A DNA stretch of 64,000 bases from Desulfopila aestuarii DSM 18488. Its GTDB lineage: Bacteria; Desulfobacterota; Desulfobulbia; Desulfobulbales; Desulfocapsaceae. This document shows, piece by piece, positions 8,631 to 16,377 of this stretch. Position 1 is the stretch's first letter; the number at the start of each line of letters is the position of its first letter. Below the pieces are notes generated by a model. It was not told the DNA's origin. It saw nothing but the letters and a program-made list of their open reading frames with translations, and ran no database searches. The stretch covers positions 23,714 to 87,713 of the forward strand of contig CAMBBS010000018.1 in assembly GCA_945863875.1 (NCBI GenBank), written 5' to 3'. A program made the translations under genes and the position numbers.

Positions 8631-9571
8631 TGACTCTTGCACACACAAAATATATCGTCCTTGCCGCACTGATTTTTTGCCTGACCCCGATATTTTCTCA
8701 GGCTGAGGGACTTATCGCCGATCAGAAATTCAAGGCGGACAACGAAATTTTCGTCACCTTTTCCGGCGCGGTCGACCGGGCGGTGGCAGAAAACATAGCT
8801 AATTATACCGTCTTTGAAGAACCGGATCCGGACATCCAGCTGGAGTTGGAATCCGCCACCCTCTCCGAGGATAGTACGCGCGTTTCTCTTCGCTTCAAGG
8901 AACCGCTGAATACGGCAATGACCCATGTGGTATCAATCAGAGGGCTGGCCGGAATCGATAAAACCACTTTTACGGTCAGTAAGTCGTATTTAGGATACCT
9001 GTTCGGCATCCTCATATCCGCTCTTTTGATCAATAACTTTGTCTTTACCAAGTACCTCGGGCTTTGTGTCTTTTTCGGCACGTCAAAGAAAAAAGAAACG
9101 GCCAAGGGTATGGGCGTTGTTTTTACTCTGGTCATGGTTGTGTCGGCCTTGATGAGTTGGTTCTTTTACAATTTCATCCTGATTCCGTATGATCTGAATT
9201 TCTTGCAGATTGTCGTCTTTATCGGCCTCGTTTCTCTGACGGTTCAGGCGGTCGATACGGTGCTGAGAAAGGTCAACCCCATTCTCTTCAATTCTTTTGG
9301 GGTATTCCTTGTTCTGGTTATAGCCAACTGCGTCATTATTGCGGTGCCACTGATTCTGGCGAACAACAATTACAATGTCTTTGAGACCTTTATGCTGGCC
9401 CTTGGCGCCGGCGGCGGTTTTCTCCTGGCCCTGTATTTGATGAGTTCGGTAAGCGAGCGGATGCAGCTCGCAAAAATTCCACCAACATTCAAAGGGCTGC
9501 CCATCGCCTTTATTGTTGCCGGGCAATTTGCCATGGCGTTTCTTGGATTCTCTGGACTGCAGATTTTTTAG
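8627..9571 (+). CDS. rnfA: Rnf complex subunit A with N-terminal exported Ig-like domain
   Basis: A 314-residue protein whose last 190 residues are ordinary RnfA (six helices, with LLINNFVFTKYLGLCVFFG beginning near residue 132 and the NCVIIAVPL stretch). Residues 1-26 form a typical signal peptide ending SQAEG. Residues 30-118 are a beta-rich segment with the VTFSGAVDR / NYTVFEE / VSLRFKEPL pattern of SbsA-type Ig-like domains. Normal RnfA has no such part. The start overlaps rnfE (ATGA) and the frame is continuous, so the fusion is not an assembly seam. RnfA and RnfE are known to have opposite membrane orientations; the extra domain is inferred to sit outside the cytoplasm. Confidence 0.88.
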   Translation: MMTLAHTKYIVLAALIFCLTPIFSQAEGLIADQKFKADNEIFVTFSGAVDRAVAENIANYTVFEEPDPDIQLELESATLSEDSTRVSLRFKEPLNTAMTHVVSIRGLAGIDKTTFTVSKSYLGYLFGILISALLINNFVFTKYLGLCVFFGTSKKKETAKGMGVVFTLVMVVSALMSWFFYNFILIPYDLNFLQIVVFIGLVSLTVQAVDTVLRKVNPILFNSFGVFLVLVIANCVIIAVPLILANNNYNVFETFMLALGAGGGFLLALYLMSSVSERMQLAKIPPTFKGLPIAFIVAGQFAMAFLGFSGLQIF

Positions 9572-9721
9572 TACCTTGCAGATTGTTTTCTTGTTTTTTG
9601 CCGGAAAATATTCTGCGAAAGGCACTTATACCCCCGTGAGAGGTGTAAGTACCTTACGGCTGGTTTCCCGTTTACCGGGGTTTGAAATAAAAACGAAGAC
9701 TTAATTTGAGAGTTAAACAAT
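9572..9721 (+). other. rnfA-rnfB spacer with hairpin and repeat copy
   Basis: The longest gap inside the operon. ACTTATACC near 9624 can pair with GGTGTAAGT ending at 9650 (one G-T pair). Downstream, 9657-9682 matches 24 of 26 bases of a sequence at 45288-45313 and includes its own small CCCG...CGGG hairpin. There is no T tract, so read-through into rnfB is expected. Confidence 0.5.
9657..9682 (+). repeat. Dispersed 26-bp repeat, copy 1
   Basis: 24 of 26 positions agree with the copy at 45288-45313. Both copies are intergenic and share the core CCGTTTACCGGGGTT at the right end, which can fold on itself. It may be a short extragenic palindromic-type repeat. Only two copies are visible in this window. 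Confidence 0.5.
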
Positions 9722-10600
9722 ATGGATCCGGCATTAGTTAAATTAGCATTAGGCGGTCTGGTTCTGCTCGGCTGCATCGGGTTGTTTTTCGGTATCGGGC
9801 TCGCCATCGCTGCCCATAAATTTGCCGTCGAGATCAACCCACTCATTGAAGAGGTTCTAGAATCCCTGCCCCTCGCCCAATGCGGCGGTTGTGGCTATGC
9901 CGGATGTGAAGGCTATGCCATCGCCGTGGTCAATGATCCTGATGTGCCGCCGAACCTCTGTTTTCCAGGAAAAGAACCGGTGGCCAAAAGGGTGGCCGAA
10001 CTTACTGGCAAAAAAGTCACTGCTCTTGAGGATCAGATTGCGCTTGTGCGCTGTTCGAGGGTTGAGGGCAAGGTGAGCCATAAGCATGAATATTACGGTT
10101 TTGCCTCCTGTACCGCGGCGAACCTCAGTTTTGGCGGACCCTCAGCCTGTCAGTATGCCTGCATAGGTCTCGGCGAATGTGCGGAAGCCTGTCCCTTTGG
10201 TGCCATTGACATGGTCGAGAATTTTCCGGTCGTCAATCCGGATAAATGTGTCAGCTGCGGCGTCTGTGTGCGGACATGCCCGAAAAAGATCATCGAGATT
10301 CAAACGCTGAAGGCGCGGGTCTACGTGCCCTGTTCGACACAGGATCTCGGCAAAAATGTCAAGGCAGTCTGTGCAGTAGGGTGTATCGGCTGTAAGATGT
10401 GTGTGAAGGCGTGTCCCGCAGGCGCTGTCACCTATGAGAACAATATGGTGAAAATTGATCACAAAGCCTGTATCGCTTATGGTCCTGGTTGCGAAACAGC
10501 GTGTGTGACGAAATGTCCTCGGGATATCTTCAGACACTACGAAGGCCGTCAGGTAATTTCCCAAAAGAGCAGTGTTGATGGATTGAAGATGGCTGGTTGA
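9722..10600 (+). CDS. rnfB: Rnf complex subunit B (ferredoxin-interacting Fe-S)
   Basis: A 292-residue subunit with an N-terminal membrane anchor (residues 8-30). Next comes the RnfB [4Fe-4S] domain with CGGCGYAGC near residue 53 and further Cys at about 80. Several ferredoxin-type clusters follow: CIGLGECAEACP, CVSCGVCVRTCP, CIGCKMCVKACP and a last Cys-rich segment CETACVTKCP. It accepts electrons from reduced ferredoxin on the cytoplasmic side. It is the last gene of the operon and is followed by a strong terminator. Cluster number is typical of anaerobic Rnf. Confidence 0.94.
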   Translation: MDPALVKLALGGLVLLGCIGLFFGIGLAIAAHKFAVEINPLIEEVLESLPLAQCGGCGYAGCEGYAIAVVNDPDVPPNLCFPGKEPVAKRVAELTGKKVTALEDQIALVRCSRVEGKVSHKHEYYGFASCTAANLSFGGPSACQYACIGLGECAEACPFGAIDMVENFPVVNPDKCVSCGVCVRTCPKKIIEIQTLKARVYVPCSTQDLGKNVKAVCAVGCIGCKMCVKACPAGAVTYENNMVKIDHKACIAYGPGCETACVTKCPRDIFRHYEGRQVISQKSSVDGLKMAG

Positions 10601-10647
10601 TAGTGTAAACTCGGCCGGTCGACCAGTCGGATAGCTTGCAAACAGGA

Positions 10648-10702
10648 AATCCCGGAAACCTTCTTTGTTCACAAAGGAAGATTATCTCCGGGATTATTTT
10701 TA
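10648..10702 (+). terminator. Terminator of the rnf operon
   Basis: AATCCCGGA at 10648-10656 pairs with TCCGGGATT at 10687-10695. Inside it, CCTTCTTTG pairs with CAAAGGAAG, and a T-rich run follows. This long two-part stem ends the rightward operon before the leftward regulator gene. Confidence 0.8.
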
Positions 10703-10765
10703 TGCAAAAGGTGTGATTTCTATCGTGGGCCGCGGCCGTTATGGTGTAGCCGATCGTCTTATAAC

Positions 10766-12112
10766 TCAATCCTTAAACTGTGAGGCATCAAGGTTATACT
10801 TTTTGCTTTTATACTGAATGGCCCGGCGGCTGATACCTAATAACTCCGCAGCATCCTTTTTGACTCCTTTGGTCTGTTTCAGGGCCCGGATAATCGCCTC
10901 TTTTTCACTCTGTTCAATTGAGAAATTAGCATCACTACTCTCAGCCATTGGGATGTGTTCATCATCTAACTGGAGATCTTCCGGGAGGATCCGCCGGTCT
11001 CTGCAGAGGATGATCCCAGTTTCCAGGGCATTTTTTAACTCCCGAACGTTACCCTGCCAGGTAAGTGTCTGAAGCCAGTCCAGGGTTCTTTGGGGCAGCT
11101 CCAGACTGGGCAGGTTGTTGTTTCTTGTATAGGTGTCGACTAAAAATCGAGCTAACTCAGGGATATCTTCCCGTCTTTCGCGGAGCGGAGGAACCACAAG
11201 CGTCACCACCTTCAACCGGTAATACAGGTCAAGCCGGAACTTTCCTTCTTCGGCATCTGCCCTCAGATCAGCATTGGTCGCCGAAATCACCCGACAGTCG
11301 ATCTCTTTTTCTTTGATGGCCCCAACTTGTCGAATGGTTCTTTCTTCTAAAAAGCGGAGAAGCCTGCTCTGCATCTCCTGGGAAATATTGCCCACCTCAT
11401 CGAGAAACAGGGTGCCGCCATGGGCAGCCTCTATCAATCCTTTTTTGTCCTGGATGGCATGGGTGAACGAGCCTTTTACGTGGCCGAACAATTCACTTTC
11501 CAAAATGCCTGGGGGCGTCGAGCCGCAATCAACTACGATATACGGCTTGTCTTTTCGCGGACTGCAGCTATGCAGCATTCTGGCGACACTTTCCTTGCCG
11601 ACCCCGCTTTCGCCGAGAATTAGCACATTGGCGTTGCTTGCTGCGACTTTGATCAGCAATTCCTTCAGGTCAGTCATGGCGACGCTGTTGCCCCAGAAGA
11701 TGCCTTTCTCATCTGCAGGCTGCAGGACGGCAGGCTGCTGTGGAAGCGTGGCGATGATCTGCTCTATTTTCCAGACGAGTTCTTTGCCGTCGAACGGTTT
11801 GGTCAGATAGTCCACAGCGCCGGCCTTCACCGCATCAACTGCATCAGGAATTGTGCCATAGGCGGTGAGAAAAATAACCGGGAGCTGGGGAAAGATCGTT
11901 CTCGTTTTGTCAAGAAGCTCCAGACCGCTCATCTCCGGCATTTTTATGTCGGAGACAAGAATATCTATCGGAAATATATTGAGAAGTTCCAGTGCGTTGG
12001 ATCCGTTAGTCGCCTTGTGTGCCTTGAATCCGGCAGCAGTTAACCGGGCCTCCAAAACCTCTAATATAGAGAGATCGTCATCAACGATCAGGACGCGAAT
12101 TTGTTTACTCAT
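10766..12112 (-). CDS. Sigma-54-dependent response regulator, GlrR/QseF-like
   Basis: A 448-residue NtrC-family activator. The receiver domain has the phosphoacceptor Asp55 and a conserved KP near residues 105-106. The AAA+ domain has Walker A GESGVGKE (167-174) and Walker B GGTLFLDEVG, followed by a C-terminal Fis-type helix-turn-helix (RRAIQYKSKKYNL). The sigma-54 contact loop, normally GAFTGA, reads GSFTHA at residues 214-219, an unusual His. Its start overlaps the lipoprotein gene by four bases. Order and partners match E. coli glrK-qseG-glrR, so it is the output regulator of that operon. Confidence 0.88.
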   Translation of the reverse strand: MSKQIRVLIVDDDLSILEVLEARLTAAGFKAHKATNGSNALELLNIFPIDILVSDIKMPEMSGLELLDKTRTIFPQLPVIFLTAYGTIPDAVDAVKAGAVDYLTKPFDGKELVWKIEQIIATLPQQPAVLQPADEKGIFWGNSVAMTDLKELLIKVAASNANVLILGESGVGKESVARMLHSCSPRKDKPYIVVDCGSTPPGILESELFGHVKGSFTHAIQDKKGLIEAAHGGTLFLDEVGNISQEMQSRLLRFLEERTIRQVGAIKEKEIDCRVISATNADLRADAEEGKFRLDLYYRLKVVTLVVPPLRERREDIPELARFLVDTYTRNNNLPSLELPQRTLDWLQTLTWQGNVRELKNALETGIILCRDRRILPEDLQLDDEHIPMAESSDANFSIEQSEKEAIIRALKQTKGVKKDAAELLGISRRAIQYKSKKYNLDASQFKD

Positions 12113-12702
12113 AAAGATTTTTGTTTTTCCTGAACATTTTCATCAATTGCTTCAAGTGCTGCAATCTGATTGTGCAGTTCTTCAATCTGGCTATGCAGCT
12201 TTTGAACGGTGGATCTCATCTCGGAAATCTTTTTTTTCTGGTCATCAATGAGAGAGGTTTGTGCTGTTTCACGAGCTATCCGTTCCTTGTCCTGCTCAGT
12301 TATACGTTTGCTTTGATGCTTTAATGCAAGTACGAGGAGAAGACTATTTTCGCTAAAAGGCGCGGTACCCTTGCCGGCATCCCATTTTTGCAGGTTGCCG
12401 ATGGCCTCAGTAAACTGCTCCTCGGTGTGGCCTAACATCATCTGGGTACAGGCTAGGCCATAGAGAGCATGGTTTCTTTCTTCTGGTGACAGCGCAGTTT
12501 CGTATATCTGCTCGTATTCAAGGAGCGCAGTTTCGAAATCGCCGTTAAGAAAGAGTTGTTCGGCTAAAGGCTGAATATGCTTCCCTGGTAATGGAGACTT
12601 CGGCTGTTGCATCATGGTGCAGGAACTAGACAATGAGAGCAGCAGCAAGGATAAAAACAAAAGGGGGACTAGACGAATTAAACGTCTGTGGAATGTATGC
12701 AT
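12109..12702 (-). CDS. QseG-like outer-membrane lipoprotein
   Basis: 197 residues. A hydrophobic leader ends in the lipobox LSSSC (Cys28), so it is probably lipid-anchored. Residues 45-110 look like a short TPR-type helical region, and residues 145-190 form a heptad-rich coiled coil. Size, lipobox, position between kinase and sigma-54 regulator, and four-base overlap with the regulator all match QseG/YfhG, which in enterobacteria interacts with the sensor kinase. Direct sequence similarity cannot be measured here. Confidence 0.7.
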   Translation of the reverse strand: MHTFHRRLIRLVPLLFLSLLLLSLSSSCTMMQQPKSPLPGKHIQPLAEQLFLNGDFETALLEYEQIYETALSPEERNHALYGLACTQMMLGHTEEQFTEAIGNLQKWDAGKGTAPFSENSLLLVLALKHQSKRITEQDKERIARETAQTSLIDDQKKKISEMRSTVQKLHSQIEELHNQIAALEAIDENVQEKQKSL

Positions 12703-12780
12703 AACTCTTATAGACCTCCGAATATATCTTCAGGCAGTCTCTGGAAATATCTCTTTGTGTAAAAATGAATCATACTATCC

Positions 12781-14223
12781 TTATGATCGAGTGGGTAGTG
12801 TAAAGGAAAAGGTGCAACCGCTTCCTCTGTTATTTTTGACCTGTATCTTTCCGCCATAGCTGGCGACAATTTTCCTGGATATGGCCAGTCCCAAGCCAAC
12901 GCCATCGAGGTGCCCTCGCACTGTTTTCGTCCGGTAGTATTTGGTGAAGACCAGGGAAAGTTCATCGTCGGCAATACCGGGGCCGGTGTCCGACACGTGG
13001 AAGAGCAGAAATTTCTTTGTTGCATCTTTCATCCAGGAGACCATCACGGAGCCTCTCTCGGGAGAATATTTGATAGCGTTTCCAATGATGTTGATAAATA
13101 CCTGTTGCAACTCTTCCCGGACGCCAAAAAGATCGGGAGATTCGTTGGAGTCACCCACCATTAAGGTTACTTTTTTCTGCTCGGCAAAGGAAGCAAAAAC
13201 TTCGGTACTGCTCAATACCAGCTGTTTGGTATTCAGCCGGGACGACTTTTTTTTGCGCACATCGGATTCAAGAACCGACACATTGAGAAGATAATTAAGG
13301 AGTTTATTAATCCGCTGGATTTCCACACCGGCAATTTGCAGAAACTTACGCTGCTTGTCGTTTATCGGCCCAAAAACCTCTTCGATAATCATATTGACCG
13401 ACTCGCGAATTGAAGAAAGCGGCGTTCTGATTTCATGGCTTAGGGTGGCGATAAATTCGTTGCGGATATTTTCCTCCTCGCTTAGCTGTCTACTCATATC
13501 ATTATAGGATGCAGCCAGCTCACTAAATTCTTCGCCGCCTTTGAGGGTAATGGGTTGGTGAAGTTTATCAATCGAGATACGTTGCAGGCCCCTGGCGAGA
13601 GTTTTCAGCGGTGTAAAGAAAGATCGAGTAATATACCAGAGACCGGTAAAGCCAACAAGAACGCTTAAGGCAAAGCCATAAAGGCCATTTCGTGAACTGA
13701 TATGGCTTCTACCATTGAGTTCCCGCAGGGCGTACTCAATTTCGTGTTGATTTTCTTGTTTGCCTTGGTTGATACCTTTTATCCAGAGAGAGACAACTTG
13801 TTCGGTGACCCATTTCGAACCGAGCAGGGAAAAGGCGGGATTATCCCATAACCCGAGGCGGTGACGCCGATAGCTGTATTCGAGCTCCAGCCATATCTTG
13901 CCGCCGTTCCGGGTTGAAGCGGAAAGTTCAACGGTCTCGGTTAAAGCCTCTTCAAAGTTGATTTGGGCTTGCTTGAAACGTTCGGAGTATCGGTCATTTT
14001 TAAGTATTATCAGTTTCTTGTGACTCGCGTCCATATTGAGCAGACTTGTTTTCAAGGTCTCGCTGAGCGCGTTTATTTTATTGTTTTTAATGGCTATTTT
14101 TTCTGTTGCTTCAACCATCCTCTGTACATTGAATAACAGAACGAAGACTGTTCCTGAAAAAATAAGAAAAAACAGAAAAAAAATCAGAAAAAGTTTCTGT
14201 TTTACACCGAGTTTGACGCGCAT
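12781..14223 (-). CDS. Sensor histidine kinase, GlrK/QseE-like
   Basis: A 480-residue class I kinase. Membrane helices lie at about 10-32 and 181-200, enclosing a roughly 150-residue helical periplasmic sensor. HAMP follows, then HisKA with the phospho-accepting His263 in LSHEIRTPLSS, then HATPase_c with N, G1 (DTGPGIAD) and G2 (DGVGLGLAIS) boxes. A GGGAG-type ribosome binding site precedes the ATG at 14223. It heads the leftward three-gene operon and should phosphorylate the sigma-54 regulator encoded at its end. Confidence 0.88.
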   Translation of the reverse strand: MRVKLGVKQKLFLIFFLFFLIFSGTVFVLLFNVQRMVEATEKIAIKNNKINALSETLKTSLLNMDASHKKLIILKNDRYSERFKQAQINFEEALTETVELSASTRNGGKIWLELEYSYRRHRLGLWDNPAFSLLGSKWVTEQVVSLWIKGINQGKQENQHEIEYALRELNGRSHISSRNGLYGFALSVLVGFTGLWYITRSFFTPLKTLARGLQRISIDKLHQPITLKGGEEFSELAASYNDMSRQLSEEENIRNEFIATLSHEIRTPLSSIRESVNMIIEEVFGPINDKQRKFLQIAGVEIQRINKLLNYLLNVSVLESDVRKKKSSRLNTKQLVLSSTEVFASFAEQKKVTLMVGDSNESPDLFGVREELQQVFINIIGNAIKYSPERGSVMVSWMKDATKKFLLFHVSDTGPGIADDELSLVFTKYYRTKTVRGHLDGVGLGLAISRKIVASYGGKIQVKNNRGSGCTFSFTLPTRS

Positions 14224-14622
14224 GGTTCTCCCTGTACATCCTCCTTACATAGTGTCGATTGCTTGATTTTAGCAAACGTTCCCGCAACTGTCACCTATTG
14301 ACTGACACTCTTGGCTGATATGTCCGGGTAAATACATAAACGGCCGGTAGGTTGTTTTTCATGGTTCCCCATTGGAGGGTGCTTGAATATCTTGCAGCTG
14401 GCAATAAAAAATGCTATGAAACGGTGCGTAAAATATGCGCATTCTTTCTGGGTAATGGGCTCCATTTGCCGGTCAAAGTCTCGCTGTTTCTGCCTTGATT
14501 TGGTTAACAAGTTGAATTGCGGACTAAATTGTAGTTGGTGCATCCCTTGCACTGTTCCTGTTATAGGTCTTGTCAGTACTGAGACAGCAGGAGAATACCC
14601 ACATCCTCTTTTGAAAAATTCT
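14224..14622. other. Divergent intergenic region
   Basis: About 400 bases between the leftward kinase and the rightward small exported protein. The segment 14536-14610 contains short self-complementary pieces (TGCATCCCTTGCA; CTTGTCAGTACTGAGACAG), but I could not match it to a known riboswitch. In-frame codons run upstream of 14623 for 80 residues with no protein-like character. Confidence 0.35.
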
Positions 14623-14928
14623 ATGAAACACACCGTTACTGCTCTGCTAGCTGCAAGTTTCTGTGCATTTGGCATGATGGCCGTGGCTGAAAAAGTCACT
14701 CCCTCTGACCCCCGAGAATATGGCGAAACGATGAGCCGGCTCATTCTTCGCGAACAATGTATCTTATCAGGTCTTGTTCTTGAAACGAAAAGAGGGATCG
14801 CTATCACCACCAACCGGGGAACATTTCTCCTCAAAGGGGTCGAAATTGACACCTTCGTTGGTAAAAATGTGCGGGTGACGGGGGTGATCAGGGATGAATC
14901 AATTTTTGCCGTGAAAATTGACAGTTAA
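14623..14928 (+). CDS. Small exported OB-fold-like protein
   Basis: 101 residues. An N-terminal signal peptide (residues 1-22, ending GMMAVAEK) is followed by a beta-rich domain with the pattern SGLVLETKRGIAITTNRGTFLLKG... GKNVRVTGVIRD. This resembles small periplasmic OB-fold/BON-adjacent proteins in which a metal or ligand modulates a barrel. The ATG at 14623 is chosen because it starts the signal peptide. Function unknown; it stands alone and convergent to the racemase. Confidence 0.6.
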   Translation: MKHTVTALLAASFCAFGMMAVAEKVTPSDPREYGETMSRLILREQCILSGLVLETKRGIAITTNRGTFLLKGVEIDTFVGKNVRVTGVIRDESIFAVKIDS

Positions 14929-15001
14929 ATTTCGCAGCAGAATAGGAGGCCAAGCGGATTTTAACTCTTCGCTCCGGTTTGCCTGTTTAAACCCCATTCT
15001 C

Positions 15002-15697
15002 TTAATCCTCCAGTGCGAATCGAACGGCTTGCTCGACGTGCAGGGTGGTCGTGTCGAACAGGGGGACTGTTGTGTGATTCTGCTGCACCAGCATGGCGAT
15101 CTCCGTGCACCCTTCAATGACTGCTTCCGCGCCTTCCCGGCGCATTGTCTCGATAATGCGCAGAAAATGCATTCGCGATTCGGGTGAGATTTTTCCGCGG
15201 CAGAGTTCTTCAAAAATAACCTCATGGACTATCCGACGGTCTTCCGGCGGCGGGACGATTACTGTCAGACCGTGTCTTTCGCTGAGTCTCCCCTTGTAAA
15301 ATTCTTCTTCCATGGTGAAGCAGGTACCGAGCAGTCCGACCGTCTGCATGTTTTCCGCCTTGACTCGTTCTGCCGTGGCATCGGCTATGTGCAGGAGCGG
15401 AATGCTGACAGCAGCGGTTATGATCCCGGCTACTTTGTGCATGGTGTTGGTGCAGATGAGAAGAAAATCGGCTCCGGCTGCCTCTATCTTTTGCGCTGCA
15501 TCGGCCAGACGTTCGCCGCATTCAGTCCATTCGCCGCGCAGCATGGCTGTTGCCAGCGGCTGGAAATCGACACTTACCATGGCTATTTTAGCCGAATGGA
15601 GTCCTCCAAGCTTTTCATTGATACCCTGATTGAGTAACTGATAGTAATGCGTGGTGCTTTCCCAGCTCATGCCGCCTAAGAGTCCGATTGTCTTCAA
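15002..15697 (-). CDS. Aspartate/glutamate racemase family protein
   Basis: 231 residues with the family hallmarks: GLLGGMSWEST at the N-terminus, catalytic Cys in LLICTNTMHK near residue 82, the second half-site GLLGT near 123, and the second catalytic Cys in EGCTEIAML near 195. This is the PLP-independent Asp/Glu racemase fold (YgeA/RacX-like), racemising amino acids by a two-cysteine mechanism. The start is a TTG with GGAGA upstream. The gene is isolated, so its substrate is not clear. Confidence 0.85.
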   Translation of the reverse strand: MKTIGLLGGMSWESTTHYYQLLNQGINEKLGGLHSAKIAMVSVDFQPLATAMLRGEWTECGERLADAAQKIEAAGADFLLICTNTMHKVAGIITAAVSIPLLHIADATAERVKAENMQTVGLLGTCFTMEEEFYKGRLSERHGLTVIVPPPEDRRIVHEVIFEELCRGKISPESRMHFLRIIETMRREGAEAVIEGCTEIAMLVQQNHTTVPLFDTTTLHVEQAVRFALED

Positions 15698-15768
15698 AAT
15701 ATTTCTCCACTTTTTCCTTCACCTGCAGCTGTTTGCTGAGAGGGTGAATACCTTTATTTTGACAAATA

Positions 15769-16311
15769 TCAATCAATGACGGTTTTCAGTAGGTTTGCAA
15801 CCTTCCCGGCATCGACATCGGCTGTGGCAAAGGCCTTGTGCAGCGAGCGCATTATTTCCCTCAACACAGCGATTTTTGGTTTGGGGGAGAGCATCTGAAC
15901 GTCAATGGTTTTCAGGTCGAGGATAATCTCTTCAAGCAGTTCGTATTCGACACTGTGGCCGGAGAGGGCATCTTTTATTTTCTGGGTGAGCAGATGTATC
16001 GTCCGGCGATCATTCTCGTCGGCAACCGGCCCCTTACCGAGAGAAAAACCGTACTCTGCTGAGGTGGCAGGGGGCACAGCAATACCCAGGAATGCGAGAC
16101 CGGCTGGGGTGATACTGATACCGCCGGCCAGGGTTCTCAGTTCCACCTGGCCCAGCACCATCAATTGTTCGGCAACACTGCCGGCTTCGGCTTTGTCAAG
16201 ACCGATCGCCGCACCCAGATCATACATGGAAACCTGCGCCTCGGTATTGCCGGCTGTTTGTCGATACAGTTCGTCGAGGTAACTCTTAAGATTGAGGTCA
16301 TTGATATGCAT
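15769..16311 (-). CDS. Hypothetical winged-helix-like protein
   Basis: About 180 residues, soluble. Residues 1-90 resemble a winged helix (LYRQTAGNTEAQVSMYDLGAA then GLDKAEAGSVAEQLMVLGQVEL and a wing-like RTLAGGISITPAGLAFLG). The C-terminal part is helical (LLEEIILDLKTIDVQML). The ATG at 16311 with AGAGGA upstream is better than the in-frame start at 16362. It follows the ModF-like gene by 66 bases in the same direction and may be co-transcribed. Role unknown, possibly regulatory. Confidence 0.5.
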   Translation of the reverse strand: MHINDLNLKSYLDELYRQTAGNTEAQVSMYDLGAAIGLDKAEAGSVAEQLMVLGQVELRTLAGGISITPAGLAFLGIAVPPATSAEYGFSLGKGPVADENDRRTIHLLTQKIKDALSGHSVEYELLEEIILDLKTIDVQMLSPKPKIAVLREIMRSLHKAFATADVDAGKVANLLKTVID

Positions 16312-16377
16312 GGGTATGGGTCCTCTGTTGAGATATGCGGGTAAGTTAACGAAAAATATCATCAGGACAATCTACCA

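Noticed and set aside
14500..14622. Possible riboswitch upstream of the small exported protein
   Set aside because: Short self-complementary pieces exist, but no known riboswitch core could be matched.
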